This document shows, in pieces, positions 45,391 through 55,750 of a DNA stretch of 64,000 nucleotides. The notes beneath the pieces are model-generated. The model searched no databases and was not told where the DNA came from. It saw only the letters and a program-made list of their open reading frames with translations. The position numbers and the translations under genes are program-made. The stretch covers positions 1 through 64,000 of the forward strand of contig RFGC01000012.1 of assembly GCA_003697135.1 (NCBI GenBank), read 5' to 3'. The DNA comes from Acidobacteriota bacterium (GTDB lineage Bacteria; Acidobacteriota; Blastocatellia; Pyrinomonadales; Pyrinomonadaceae). How positions within the stretch are numbered: the stretch's first letter is position 1; each line of letters starts with the position of its first letter.

Positions 45391-47039
45391 TTAAGATCCT
45401 CCATCCATGCACAAGCTCTTCACCGCGTCTACGAGCGGCTGAAGTTTGGCGGGTATTTTGTCTAGGTTCACACCTTCCAATTTCTCAGCGATCTTCCTCG
45501 GCTTATCAGATGCATCCCGAGTAATGCCGAGCGCAGCTTCAAGACTGGGTTTCATGACGTGTACTGCGCCACTCTTCTCGACAGCCTCTTCGATACGTTT
45601 GTTTTTCTTTACCTCTACCTGGTTTTCCTTCTCCTGCTTTTTCCGCTTCTCGGCATCCATGATACTGATAGTCGGCCACACATCTTCATCGTGGAGAACA
45701 ACGAACGGAATGTCAAGCGCCCGACATACCCGCACGAACAGCACGATCCCGTCCTTCCCGCCGCAATCGACAACCGCCGCCCCTTCTGCGTCAAGATCAC
45801 AGCCTAATTTGTCTGCGATCATAAGCGCCGCTATCCGGTCACCGTACCCTTCGGTCAGCAGAGCCTTGCTCGCAAAAAGGATTTCGTTGCGTGCGGCATC
45901 AAACCGATTTCCAAGCTTGAAGTTGCTCCTTGCTTCCTCAAGCGCCGCCTGGTCCGTGTCTCGCACAAAAGCTACACTCGTCTTGCCTGCGACCCTACGC
46001 ACGAGCCGCAGTGCCTCAAACCGATTCACATCTGCGAAAATCGGCGAGTGAGTTGAATAAATTACCTGGCACTGCTTATTTTGAGCCATCTCGCACAGCA
46101 GGTGATAGAAGTAACGCTGCGCTTGAGGGTGAAGATACATCTCCGGTTCTTCAATCGCGACCGTTCCGAAATCTCCACCGAGCTGGCGGAAGGCCTCGAA
46201 GATCCCAACGACCATAGCACTTTGGATTCCTAGGCCCAGTTCGTCACCCGGAACGGTCAGGCCTGATTCCCGGTACTCTAGCCTGAACGAGTTGAAGGGG
46301 TTCGCGGGATCGGCGAATCCGAAAGCGATGTCCACGTCTTTGATGGCTGACCTTCCGAGGAATCCAAGCATTCGTTTCGTGGTGTCAGCAACGATTTCCT
46401 CAATCTGCTTTACTTGCTCTGTTCTCAGCGTCTCCATGGCGGCCTCGTACTTGCTCTTGAACTCATTGACTGCCGCGAACTCTTTGCGCGATTTCTGGAG
46501 TAGCCGACCCAAGATAGAACCCCGCACGGTAGGCAGATGCTGAGCCAGGCTTCGACGGTGGTCCACGTAGAGAATGCGGGCATGGTCGCGCAAGTCGGTA
46601 CCGACTCGCAACGGCGCGAATTGTGCCTTCTCGCCCTTTCTGGGTTGGGTGATTGCAACGTTGGGCACCTTTCCGTCTTCGTTGAGCGGCTCTAGGTCCA
46701 CGTGCAGATCGCCCGCCTCACCCCACTTGCCAGATTTCTTGTACTCCTTGCAGGTCAAACGCAGGGCTCTTACAACGTGCCGGTATGAGAGGCTGTCTAA
46801 ATGCTCGTAAGGTGGATCGAAAGAAACAGTGATCGCAATATCGCGGCTCGTATCGAACTCTCGGAAGTCTTGCGGAATACGGGAACTACGAAGGCTCGGC
46901 CATGCGTCGCCCAAGACCAGATCGATAGACCGAAGGATCGTCGTCTTGCCCGAGCCGTTGGGTCCCACAAAGGCAGTCAGCGGCCCCAAGGGAACGTCGA
47001 TATCTTCCAAGCAACGAAAATTCTTCACCTGAAGGCGCG

Positions 47040-47046
<7 letters not shown>
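45391..47046 (-). CDS. OLD-family ATPase/TOPRIM protein, second type
   Basis: The 551-residue protein starts [16 protein letters not shown], has Walker [10 protein letters not shown] at residue 29, an ABC-like signature region [12 protein letters not shown], and Walker [14 protein letters not shown] near 305. A TOPRIM-like part has [13 protein letters not shown] near 410 and [10 protein letters not shown] near 455. It differs widely from the OLD gene at 43402-45150, so the two are not a recent duplication. The ATG overlaps the hsdS stop by 7 bases, with AAGGAG 8 bases upstream. AAA-TOPRIM genes linked to type I loci are known defence components (rlo-like). Confidence 0.88.
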
Positions 47047-48357
<1,311 letters not shown>

Positions 48358-48368
<11 letters not shown>

Positions 48369-48711
48369 AGCCCATTTCCTCCAGTTTGTTCGAGAGCGCT
48401 TTCACCGCAGGCCTGGGCGCGGGGAGGTCCTTTTGCACCGCAGCCCAGACGATGTCCGTGTCAATCTCGAAGTAGCCATGCACCGGGATATTGCGCATCC
48501 CGATGATCTTGGACCAGGGAATGTCCGGCGCCGGGTTTCGGATGTCTTCTGGCAAAGCACGGGCGGCTTCGCCGATGATCTGGAGGTGCCGGAGACACCA
48601 TACCTGCAACATCTCGTCCTGCTCGAAAGCGGTCCTGTCGCGATCCCGGTACCGCTCGATGGCCGCCATGGCCTGGAAGATGTCCCGCAGTCGTTCCTTA
48701 GGATCTCTCAT
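48358..48711 (-). CDS. hepT: HepT-like HEPN ribonuclease toxin (DUF86)
   Basis: The 117-residue all-helical protein has RNIPVHGYF near residue 73, an exact R-x4-H-x-Y motif: the Arg and His form the RNase site and the Tyr is the residue AMPylated by MntA in the characterised pair. [19 protein letters not shown] near 42 is another family signature. It overlaps mntA by 4 bases and hsdS by 11. It is predicted to be an intact toxin held inactive by its partner. Confidence 0.92.
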
Positions 48712-48998
48712 ACCGGCACGGCTTCCCTGAGCACATGTTCGCGAATCCGGCTTTTGAGACCCCGCTCCGTCACGACGTCCACCCGTACTCCCAAGAGCTC
48801 CTCCAACTCGTACTGGAGCCCCCCGAGGTCAAAAAGGGTCCGGCCGGGCTCGAGTTCAACCAGAAAGTCCAGGTCGCTCTTCTCGTCTGCTTCGCCGCGG
48901 GCCACCGAACCAAACACCCGCACATTGTGCGCCCCATATTGGGCGCAGACACGCAGGATGTCTTCGCGCTTCTTGCGCAGAAGTTCGCTAAGCGTCAT
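48708..48998 (-). CDS. mntA: MntA-like nucleotidyltransferase antitoxin
   Basis: The 96-residue minimal nucleotidyltransferase has [20 protein letters not shown] near residue 30 (G-S-x10-D-x-D). MntA AMPylates HepT on tyrosine to neutralise it. The start I use is ATG 48998, which overlaps the hsdM stop by 11 bases; a TTG two codons earlier is possible. It lies immediately before hepT in the standard order. Confidence 0.92.
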   Translation of the reverse strand: MTLSELLRKKREDILRVCAQYGAHNVRVFGSVARGEADEKSDLDFLVELEPGRTLFDLGGLQYELEELLGVRVDVVTERGLKSRIREHVLREAVPV

Positions 48999-49927
48999 AG
49001 CCAAGCGCCTTTAGATTCTTCCAAATGGCTTCGTCCAACCTCGCCGCCTCGGCCTGCTGCTCGCGCAGCTCGGCCACCAGGCGCGCCATCTTCTCCTCGA
49101 ACGGCTCGTCGTCCTGTTGCACCTCGGCGCCGACGTAGCGCCCCGGTGTGAGTACGTAGCCGTGCTTGCGCACCTCGTCCAGCGTGGTGCTTTTGCAGAA
49201 GCCGGGGACGTTCTGGTACGCGCCCGCCTCCTTCTCCCCGCGCCAGGCATGGTAGGTGCGGGCGATCCGCTGGATCTCTTCGTCCGTCAGCTCCCGGTGG
49301 ATGCGGTCCACCATTTTGCCCATCCGCCGGGCGTCGATGAAGAGGATTTCGCCGCGGCGATCCCGCAGAGGTTCCTTCCGACCGGTGGGAGGCCGACCGC
49401 TTTTATCACGCGCAAGGAACCAGAGACATGCGGGGATCTGGGTAGAGTAGAACAGCTTGTCCGGCAGTGCGACCATGCAGTCCACAAGGTCGGCTTCGAT
49501 GATGTTTTTGCGAATCTCGCCTTCTCCGGACTGATTGGAAGACATCGAGCCGTTGGCCAGAACGAAGCCGGCGTAGCCGGTGGGCGCGAGATGGTGGATG
49601 ATGTGTTGACCCCAGGCGAAATTGGCGTTACGCAAAGGCGGGACGCCAAACTTCCAGTCTTTCTGCAAGCACTCCCAACGGGCCTTAGGCGGCATCCAGA
49701 AAACATTCTGGCCACGGTATTCGTCCGGGTCTTCCAGGTCGGCGTACGACTCATGCTCCAGCCGCTTGCGGTGCTCCTCAAAGGCGTCGGAGATGTACTT
49801 GAGGAAGATCAGGGCCAGGACGACGTGCTTGTATCCGGCAGCATTCATGCTATCCCCCCAGGGCATCCGCCATGCACCACAGTTCTGCATCATAGCCCAC
49901 CGTGATCCCATTGGGTTGGTTCACCAT
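48988..49927 (-). pseudogene. hsdM: Type I DNA methyltransferase subunit, frameshifted and internally deleted
   Basis: The N-terminal frame starts at ATG 49927 ([17 protein letters not shown]) and shifts at a run of six G (49854-49859 as C). It then continues [22 protein letters not shown]. Near 49662 the protein jumps from ARWECLQ to KDWKFGVPP. The roughly 190 residues that normally lie between, with the SAM motif (DPxxGSGG) and catalytic NPPF, are missing. The rest ([43 protein letters not shown]) is well kept. The protein cannot methylate DNA. The longest open frame alone gives 307 residues. Confidence 0.9.
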
Positions 49928-50194
49928 CGTCTTTATGCTTTGCGGCATATCCCCTATGAACCGTAGAAAACTTTTGACTAATATCCGAATTGACTCCTCA
50001 CGCCCACAAAGTTAGCACCTCATATAGGACATGTCAAGTTCGCTTATCCAACTCATCTCTGTTTCATTCCAACCGTACCGATTCCAAACTGCTGCGGCTT
50101 TCTAGACCCCACAAAAGCCAATCACCTAAGTAGGAGTTGTCCTGTTTGGGATCCGGTTGTCCTTGCATCTGATTTGATGCTCATTCGTCACCGC

Positions 50195-50510
50195 CTAACT
50201 CGTTTTCCAACTTCGAGGCTGATAGAGCTTGCTTTCGATCTGAGGCACCAGCACCTTTCGGCTCCACCTATGCTCAAGGGTCTGTTGCACATCCCAGAGG
50301 CGCTCGGCGGGGTCTTTGACTTTCTCTAAGAGCACGACGTCATGAAACCAAGGAATTTGTGCAGTAGTTTGCTGCATAATTTGCTCGTCGGGCCAAGCTT
50401 CGGCAAATGCTCGCATGTATTTGAGATTGGGCGGCGAAAAGCCCTTCATGTCAGGAAATTCGCGCCGGAGGTCTTGCGCTAACCAGTCGAATACTTTTGC
50501 TTCCCAACCT
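50195..50510 (-). pseudogene. Fragment of DUF1016 (YhcG-type PD-(D/E)XK nuclease) gene
   Basis: The reading frame from about 50510 gives AKVFDWLAQDLRREFPDM, then GFSPPNLKYMRAFAEAW and DPAERLWDVQQTLEHRWSR. This is the N-terminal DUF1016 domain, which normally precedes a nuclease domain. Both ends are cut off: the C-terminus stops at ...IESKLYQPRSWKTS and the N-terminus abuts the amidase fragment. DUF1016 proteins often lie beside type I RM genes. Confidence 0.85.
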
Positions 50511-51007
50511 TACTGCTTCATCTCCGGTTTGAGCCGGTAACAAGTGACTGATGCAGCTGCGCCACCGCTGGACCCACCCGGCGTGCGATCGAGGTTCCAG
50601 GGATTGTTGCTGCGGCCAAAGATAGGATTGCTGGTTTGAACGTCAGAGAGTAAGACTGGCACATTCGTTTTACCAAGGATGATGGCACTGGCGGATTTGA
50701 GACGTGCGGTAATCGTGCCATCTTTAGGTGGAATATACTCTGCCAGCGGCTTGAACCCCGCAGTGGTCCGCATCTCTGCGACTGAATGCCCATCTTTAAG
50801 CGTCAGCGGCACCTCATGGAGCGGGTCCCATGTCTTACCCCGGGCGAGTGCGGCATCGGTGACCTGCGCCCGCTGACGGGCTCCTTCCGCGTCCAATGTG
50901 ACGATGGCATTCAGCACGGGATTGTGTTTGGCGATATGCGCGAGGTGCGCCTCCATTACTTCCGTTGCGGAGACTTGTTTCTTGCGAATGGCACCGGCAA
51001 GTGCCAT
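50510..51007 (-). pseudogene. Fragment of an amidase-signature enzyme
   Basis: The 165 residues have VPLTLKDGHSV (catalytic Lys) near residue 70, AIILGKTNVP near 105 and the catalytic Ser-cis-Ser region TPGGSSGGAAASV near 142. Then the frame diverges and stops, whereas full amidases have about 300 more residues. The frame is open upstream of the ATG at 51007 with amidase-like sequence (LKDIIFSTA), so the 5' end may also be missing. Non-functional. Confidence 0.88.
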
Positions 51008-51091
51008 TGCTGTCGAAAAGATGATGTCTTTTAGCGTCTCTCTCCTATGCTTTGTGCAAATATAGCCACGACACCTGTGGAGCGCTCAGTG

Positions 51092-51154
51092 GACCAATGC
51101 TCCGGTTCAGCGGCGGGCTGCAGACGGACCGTCCGCTGCAACCGGTTGTTGGAC
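51092..51154 (-). other. attC-like recombination hairpin
   Basis: On the minus strand GTCCAAC (R''-like) is followed by CCGGTT-g-CAGCGG-a-CGG, a spacer, and CCG-CCGCTG-AACCGG. These pair fully apart from two extrahelical bases on the left arm, the hallmark of integron attC sites. The right box is degenerate (ATTGGTC instead of GTTGGAC). It lies 36 bases after a methyltransferase gene end on the same strand, as in a gene cassette. No integrase is in the window. Confidence 0.55.
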
Positions 51155-51189
51155 AGCCGCCCGGCCTCTTCAACTCACCTCGGGAGGTG

Positions 51190-51291
51190 TTACTTCTTCG
51201 CCTCCAGGATCAAGTTGAAGGGAGTCTCCGTCGCACGGCGGAAGCGGCTGAAACCCGCTTCGGTGAATACGTTGCGCAAACGTGCTAGACA
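51190..51291 (-). pseudogene. C-terminal fragment of a SAM-dependent methyltransferase
   Basis: The frame encodes RLRNVFTEAGFSRFRRATET and then PFNLILEAKK followed by TAA, a typical closing strand pair of UbiE/Methyltransf_11-type enzymes. The upstream part is lost; the next gene (51303) begins in another frame right above it. Confidence 0.7.
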
Positions 51292-51302
51292 CGAGACGAC
51301 AA

Positions 51303-51668
51303 TCAAGCGGCGCGCAAGGCATTGTCACGGTCGAGCATACGTCCAGCAACAACCCCGACTGCCGCTCCCGGCCCACTGACGGCAAGGGCGGCGATCGATC
51401 CGAATCTTCCGTGCACGAGGATATTGAAAGCGATGACAGGAATGCCAACAGCGAGACCAACAAGCCATGCAAGTCGCAGCTTTAGTAGTGAGAGAAGGAA
51501 GGCACAGATGAAAAGAGAGCCAGCCGTAATATCGGTGTCATCCCAAGACGGTCGCGAGTCAACGTAACCAATCGCAACGCCTGCCGAAAATGCAACCAAA
51601 CCGATAGTAACATTGTTAGACCAATCCCGCACCTTGCTTTTCCAAGAAAGCAAAAATCCAAATAACAT
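51303..51668 (-). CDS. Small membrane protein of unknown function
   Basis: The 121-residue protein has about four hydrophobic spans and a small AGRMLDRDNALRAA tail. AGGCGG lies before the ATG. Its size, isolation, and position beside an attC-like site would fit an integron cassette or island passenger gene. No family is recognised. Confidence 0.6.
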   Translation of the reverse strand: MLFGFLLSWKSKVRDWSNNVTIGLVAFSAGVAIGYVDSRPSWDDTDITAGSLFICAFLLSLLKLRLAWLVGLAVGIPVIAFNILVHGRFGSIAALAVSGPGAAVGVVAGRMLDRDNALRAA

Positions 51669-51788
51669 CTAACCGCCTGCTCTTATCATAACCACCACAA
51701 ACAAGCAGTTGTTTAGAGTGTGCTTTCAGCGAAAGTAAATCGCCATGTTTCAGCAATACCTATCGCAAAAGGTCTGGGCACTTTCCAA

Positions 51789-53324
51789 TCAGACCTCAAC
51801 ATTCTTCATCATTCTTCTGATAGGTATTATCAAAGCCACCAAAATAAGGGTTGCGATTGCAAGCGATGCAGTCGTGTAGGTGAACAGAACGGGCATCTGC
51901 TCTAGTTTTTCAGGATCAACGTGACCACCAACCAAACCACCAATGAGATTTCCAACAGCAGCAGCCAAAAACCAAACTCCCATCATCTGACCAACAAACC
52001 GACGCGGACTCAATTTCGTCATCGAAGAAAGCCCAACAGGACTCAAACAAAGTTCACCTACCGTCTGGAAGAAATAACTCGCAACAAGCCAAAACATTGA
52101 GACTTTTATTTGGCCATCACTTGCAACAACTTCCATAGAAGCAAATATCATCACCAAGAACCCAATAGCGGCAAAGAACAGGCCCAAAGCAAACTTAGCA
52201 GGACTCGATAAGTCCATGCCTCTTTGCCCAAGCCACGTCCAAATGTATGCAAAAACAGGAGCCAGTAAAATAATCAAAAGCGGATTCACAGACTGAAACC
52301 ATGTTGCAGGAACTTCAAAACCAAAGACCTCTCTCTGCGTGAAATCCTTTGCAAACAAATTTAGGGAAGTGGGAGCTTGCTCGAATGCCGACCAGAAAAC
52401 CGCCGCCGCTACGAAAAGAACTCCAATCACAAGGACCCTTTTCTTCTCATCACTATTTAGCCCACCTAAAGTGAAAAGATACAAAAAGTAAATCACCGCC
52501 ACACCTACTAAAACATACGTCATTGATTGAGCAACAAGTTTAGCGTTGATTGTAATTACTCCAGTAGCGGCAAGTATGAATACTAGAGCAAGCACTGCCA
52601 CAAAAACTGCTATAGAAATCTTTATTCTTCTTTCTATCTTTGCCTGAATCCGAGGGTCTGGGTGCTTTGAAGGTTCTGCACCTATCGAACCTAAAGTTGA
52701 TTTTCTTCTCGTAGTAAAAACGAACAAACCAAGCAACATAGCAACGCCTGCTGCGCTGAATCCCCAATGCCAACCGATTTTTTCGCCCAAAAATCCCGTA
52801 ACGGTCTGACCAAGAAGAGCACCTATGTTAATGCCCATGTAAAAGATCGAGAATCCCGCATCTCTTCTGGAACCGCCTTCAGGATAAAGGTCTCCCACAA
52901 TTGCCGAGATATTGGGCTTTAGAAGCCCCGTCCCTAAAACTATCAATACCAAGCCGAGGAAAAATGTTGCTTTCCCACCCAAAAATGCGGAAATACCGAT
53001 CGAGATGTGTCCTGCTGAAATGCAAATTGCACCGTATAGAATGGCTTTTTGGAGACCTAAAAGTTTATCGGCAATCCAACCACCAGGAAGACTCGCCAGA
53101 TACACACAAGCGGCATATATGCCAACAATAGCCGACGCCTGCTCTCTTTCAAAACCGAATCCACCATCCGCAAGTGCGGCTGACATGAACAAAACCAGCA
53201 ACGGACGAATCCCATAATAAGAAAATCTTTCCCACATCTCCGTAAAAAAGAGTGTGGAAAGACCTATCGGATGACCTGCAAAAGTTTTACCCTTTACACC
53301 TATGCCCTCAGAAGCTACAGCCAT
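51789..53324 (-). CDS. POT-family (PTR2) peptide/H+ symporter
   Basis: The 511-residue protein has about 14 membrane spans and imports di- and tripeptides with protons. The E-x-x-E-R-F-x-Y-Y motif is present as FFTEMWERFSYYGIRPLLVLF near residue 28. The central FSIFYMGINIGALLGQTVTGF near 165 and ELCLSPVGLSSMTKLSP near 425 are family signatures. A longer frame opens at 53432, but AAAGGAG lies six bases before the ATG at 53324, which starts MAVASEGIG. It is the first host-like gene to the right of the island. Confidence 0.93.
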   Translation of the reverse strand: MAVASEGIGVKGKTFAGHPIGLSTLFFTEMWERFSYYGIRPLLVLFMSAALADGGFGFEREQASAIVGIYAACVYLASLPGGWIADKLLGLQKAILYGAICISAGHISIGISAFLGGKATFFLGLVLIVLGTGLLKPNISAIVGDLYPEGGSRRDAGFSIFYMGINIGALLGQTVTGFLGEKIGWHWGFSAAGVAMLLGLFVFTTRRKSTLGSIGAEPSKHPDPRIQAKIERRIKISIAVFVAVLALVFILAATGVITINAKLVAQSMTYVLVGVAVIYFLYLFTLGGLNSDEKKRVLVIGVLFVAAAVFWSAFEQAPTSLNLFAKDFTQREVFGFEVPATWFQSVNPLLIILLAPVFAYIWTWLGQRGMDLSSPAKFALGLFFAAIGFLVMIFASMEVVASDGQIKVSMFWLVASYFFQTVGELCLSPVGLSSMTKLSPRRFVGQMMGVWFLAAAVGNLIGGLVGGHVDPEKLEQMPVLFTYTTASLAIATLILVALIIPIRRMMKNVEV

Positions 53325-53514
53325 TTTCGTTCTCCTTTTCTCGTTATTTGAAATTTTGAAACAAACTTTAAGCAAATATAACAAACATCTAATGTTGAAA
53401 TCAAACCGCGCATCCGAGAGCAGTGAAAGCAAGTCTTTCTACAGCAATTCAGTTATCAAACTAAATTTCAAAATTTGAACTGACTTTTTCGTTTTTTTCT
53501 GTTAAGATTTGCTC

Positions 53515-54051
53515 ATGCAAGAAGAAAAGACATTTCCGCCGAAGTTAAAACTCAATGAAAACGGAGATATAGAAATAGAGTCCTTAGCCGACGTTATTCA
53601 ATGGTTTCTGCTATACGATCAGAAAACAGCGATAATGCGACACCCGCAGGTTGAAGAGCTTTTCCAATGGAAACAAGAAGACGATGCCGAACAGGGTCTG
53701 CAACCTTATCTGTTCGATAGCGCTGAAGCTAGATTTGCTATTGGAGTCTTCCAAGCATTGGCTGAAAACAACACACAAGAAAAGCTACATGATTGGATCG
53801 TTTATCTGCTCCAAATCCTAAGCGACGCAAAAATGGTTCGCGAAACCTTTGTCGAAAACTATGAACTTAAAACTAACCAAGGCGTTTCATTTCTTAAAGA
53901 AGCTCTAAAACTACCATCAGAAGACGAAAAACGCTTGTTTCTAACAAGTGCATGGCTCGAAGCTCTCTGCACTGCAGAGGCTAGAATCCTAGGCTGGGTT
54001 TATCAAGAACTCTACAAAAGGCCGTTTCAAATTCACGCTTTAGCGGAATAA
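53515..54051 (+). CDS. Hypothetical helical protein (178 aa)
   Basis: The protein is largely helical and acidic, with no signal peptide or membrane span. WFLLYDQKTAIMRHPQVEELFQW near residue 30 is its most recognisable stretch, but I do not know the family. It precedes the O-antigen ligase by 12 bp on the same strand, so the pair may be co-transcribed. A TTG two codons earlier is an alternative start. Confidence 0.65.
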   Translation: MQEEKTFPPKLKLNENGDIEIESLADVIQWFLLYDQKTAIMRHPQVEELFQWKQEDDAEQGLQPYLFDSAEARFAIGVFQALAENNTQEKLHDWIVYLLQILSDAKMVRETFVENYELKTNQGVSFLKEALKLPSEDEKRLFLTSAWLEALCTAEARILGWVYQELYKRPFQIHALAE

Positions 54052-54063
54052 GTCTCGAAAAAA

Positions 54064-55725
54064 ATGATTAAACCGCTTGCGTCGAAAATAGTCGCTTTAA
54101 TTGATAGGTGTATTCATTCGGAAACTGACCATCCAAAGCTAGAAAGAGCGATTTTTGTCTTTTTATTTCTGATGGTCTTGTTCTTACCTCATTCAATAGC
54201 GGCATCGCAAACTGCATGGATTCTAGGAATGCTTTTTCTCTCTTTTCGTCTCTTTCTGAAACCGAAAATCCAGAAAACGCCGCTCGATAAACCACTCTGG
54301 GCATTTGCTTTGTGGTCTCTTGTCACTTGTTTCTTTTCTTACACACCGCTAATTTCTCTCGATAAGATGCGTTCTGTGGCGGTTTTCCTCATCTTTTATT
54401 TTGTTGTCAACATCGTTCGCTCGAACTTCACAGCAACGGTTTTGGCTTTCACACTCATTCTTTCCTGCATGATCAATGTTTTTTATGTGCCTATTGAAAG
54501 AATCATAGGACGTGGAGTCGAGATACACGGCTTGCGCCCTGATAGCCCTCTGTCAAAAGCCTTGCTGATGGATGGTGATACCTTACTGAAAGCCAACGAC
54601 AAAAAAATACAATCTCCTGAAGATTTGATAGAAGAAATTCAAAAGAATGAGAAAACAGCTATTTTCTTTTATCGTCCCGATTTTTACTATACGGTTGAAG
54701 TAAATAGAAGCGATCTTCTAAGAGGTGAAAGCGCTTTGGAAAAGCTAGGGATTGAATCGTGGAGCAAAAGCCACAATTGGCGCTCGACTGGTTTTTACGG
54801 ACACTGGACAACATACGCTGATGTTTTGCAACTTATAGCATCTCTCACCTTCGGCATTCTCGTTACATTAGCAAGCAATCTAAAAATTTTCTCCACAAGA
54901 GAAAACCATCGTTTGACAAAGCGAACTAACTCTGAAGAAAACACCGAAAATTATTCAAATAGTCCCAGCGCAGATTTAGAAAACACAAGCTATGTTGTTT
55001 CTAAAAAATCCCTTTTCCAGCACCTATTGTTTCCCATAAACTACCGAATCGGCTTTCTCATAATCGCTTTTTTCTTCGCTATGATGGTTTTTGCACTCGT
55101 TTTGAGCGGGACTAGAGCGCCGCTTGCAGGACTTTTGATTTCAACCTTTGTAATCGTTTTGCTTAACAAAAACCGCAAGATCATTTATTTTTCGGTCGCA
55201 GCAGGCTTAAGTGTTATTCTTCTCGTTTCAATTTATCTACAGCAAAGCCGACACACGGGATTCATTGATAAAAACGACGACTCAACAAAATACCGTCAAA
55301 CAGTTTACAAAGAAGCCATTGACCTTTGGATACAAAAGCCGCGCCACCTTTTATTTGGTGTTGGAATGGACTCCATAAGAGTTTATGCAACCGAGTGGAA
55401 GCTCTTCGACAGTGGACGACTCCCAATTGGACATTTTCATTCAACCCCGATACAACTTTTAGTCGAGCGCGGACTTCCCGCTCTTTTGATATGGATTTGG
55501 ATTATCTTTGGCTATTCAAAAATGCTCTTAAGCTCAATCTCAAATTCAAGCGAGATGCTAGAAAAAGGTATTCTCCTAGGCATCTTCGGTGGTATGATAG
55601 GCTTCTTGATAAGCGGAATCTTTCACTATAACCTCGGCGATCAAGAAGTAGCTATGATTTTCTTTTTTTTGATGGGCATAGGATTTGTTATCAAAAATAG
55701 TCACCCTTCGACATCAAAAAACTAA
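54064..55725 (+). CDS. O-antigen ligase-family protein with an inserted PDZ-like domain
   Basis: About 12 hydrophobic spans and the Wzy_C signature are present: SGTRAPLAGLLISTF near 355 and HFHSTPIQLLVERGLPALL near 458. Members join or polymerise O-antigen on lipid carriers at the periplasmic face. Between spans near residues 145-220 lies IHGLRPDSPLSKALLMDGD followed by LLKANDKKIQSPEDLIEEI, which reads as a PDZ domain (G-L-x-x-x-S-P with a GD-x-L-x-x-x-N-x-x-x-I-x-S-x-x-D-L pattern). That insert is unusual for the family. A second soluble loop at about 280-310 is Ser/Asn-rich. Confidence 0.88.
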   Translation: MIKPLASKIVALIDRCIHSETDHPKLERAIFVFLFLMVLFLPHSIAASQTAWILGMLFLSFRLFLKPKIQKTPLDKPLWAFALWSLVTCFFSYTPLISLDKMRSVAVFLIFYFVVNIVRSNFTATVLAFTLILSCMINVFYVPIERIIGRGVEIHGLRPDSPLSKALLMDGDTLLKANDKKIQSPEDLIEEIQKNEKTAIFFYRPDFYYTVEVNRSDLLRGESALEKLGIESWSKSHNWRSTGFYGHWTTYADVLQLIASLTFGILVTLASNLKIFSTRENHRLTKRTNSEENTENYSNSPSADLENTSYVVSKKSLFQHLLFPINYRIGFLIIAFFFAMMVFALVLSGTRAPLAGLLISTFVIVLLNKNRKIIYFSVAAGLSVILLVSIYLQQSRHTGFIDKNDDSTKYRQTVYKEAIDLWIQKPRHLLFGVGMDSIRVYATEWKLFDSGRLPIGHFHSTPIQLLVERGLPALLIWIWIIFGYSKMLLSSISNSSEMLEKGILLGIFGGMIGFLISGIFHYNLGDQEVAMIFFFLMGIGFVIKNSHPSTSKN

Positions 55726-55750
55726 AAGCCACTTCTATCATGCTGAACAT

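Noticed and set aside
50183-50250. Second attC-like site starting GCCTAAC
   Set aside because: Only the first box fits; no paired arms or extrahelical bases follow.
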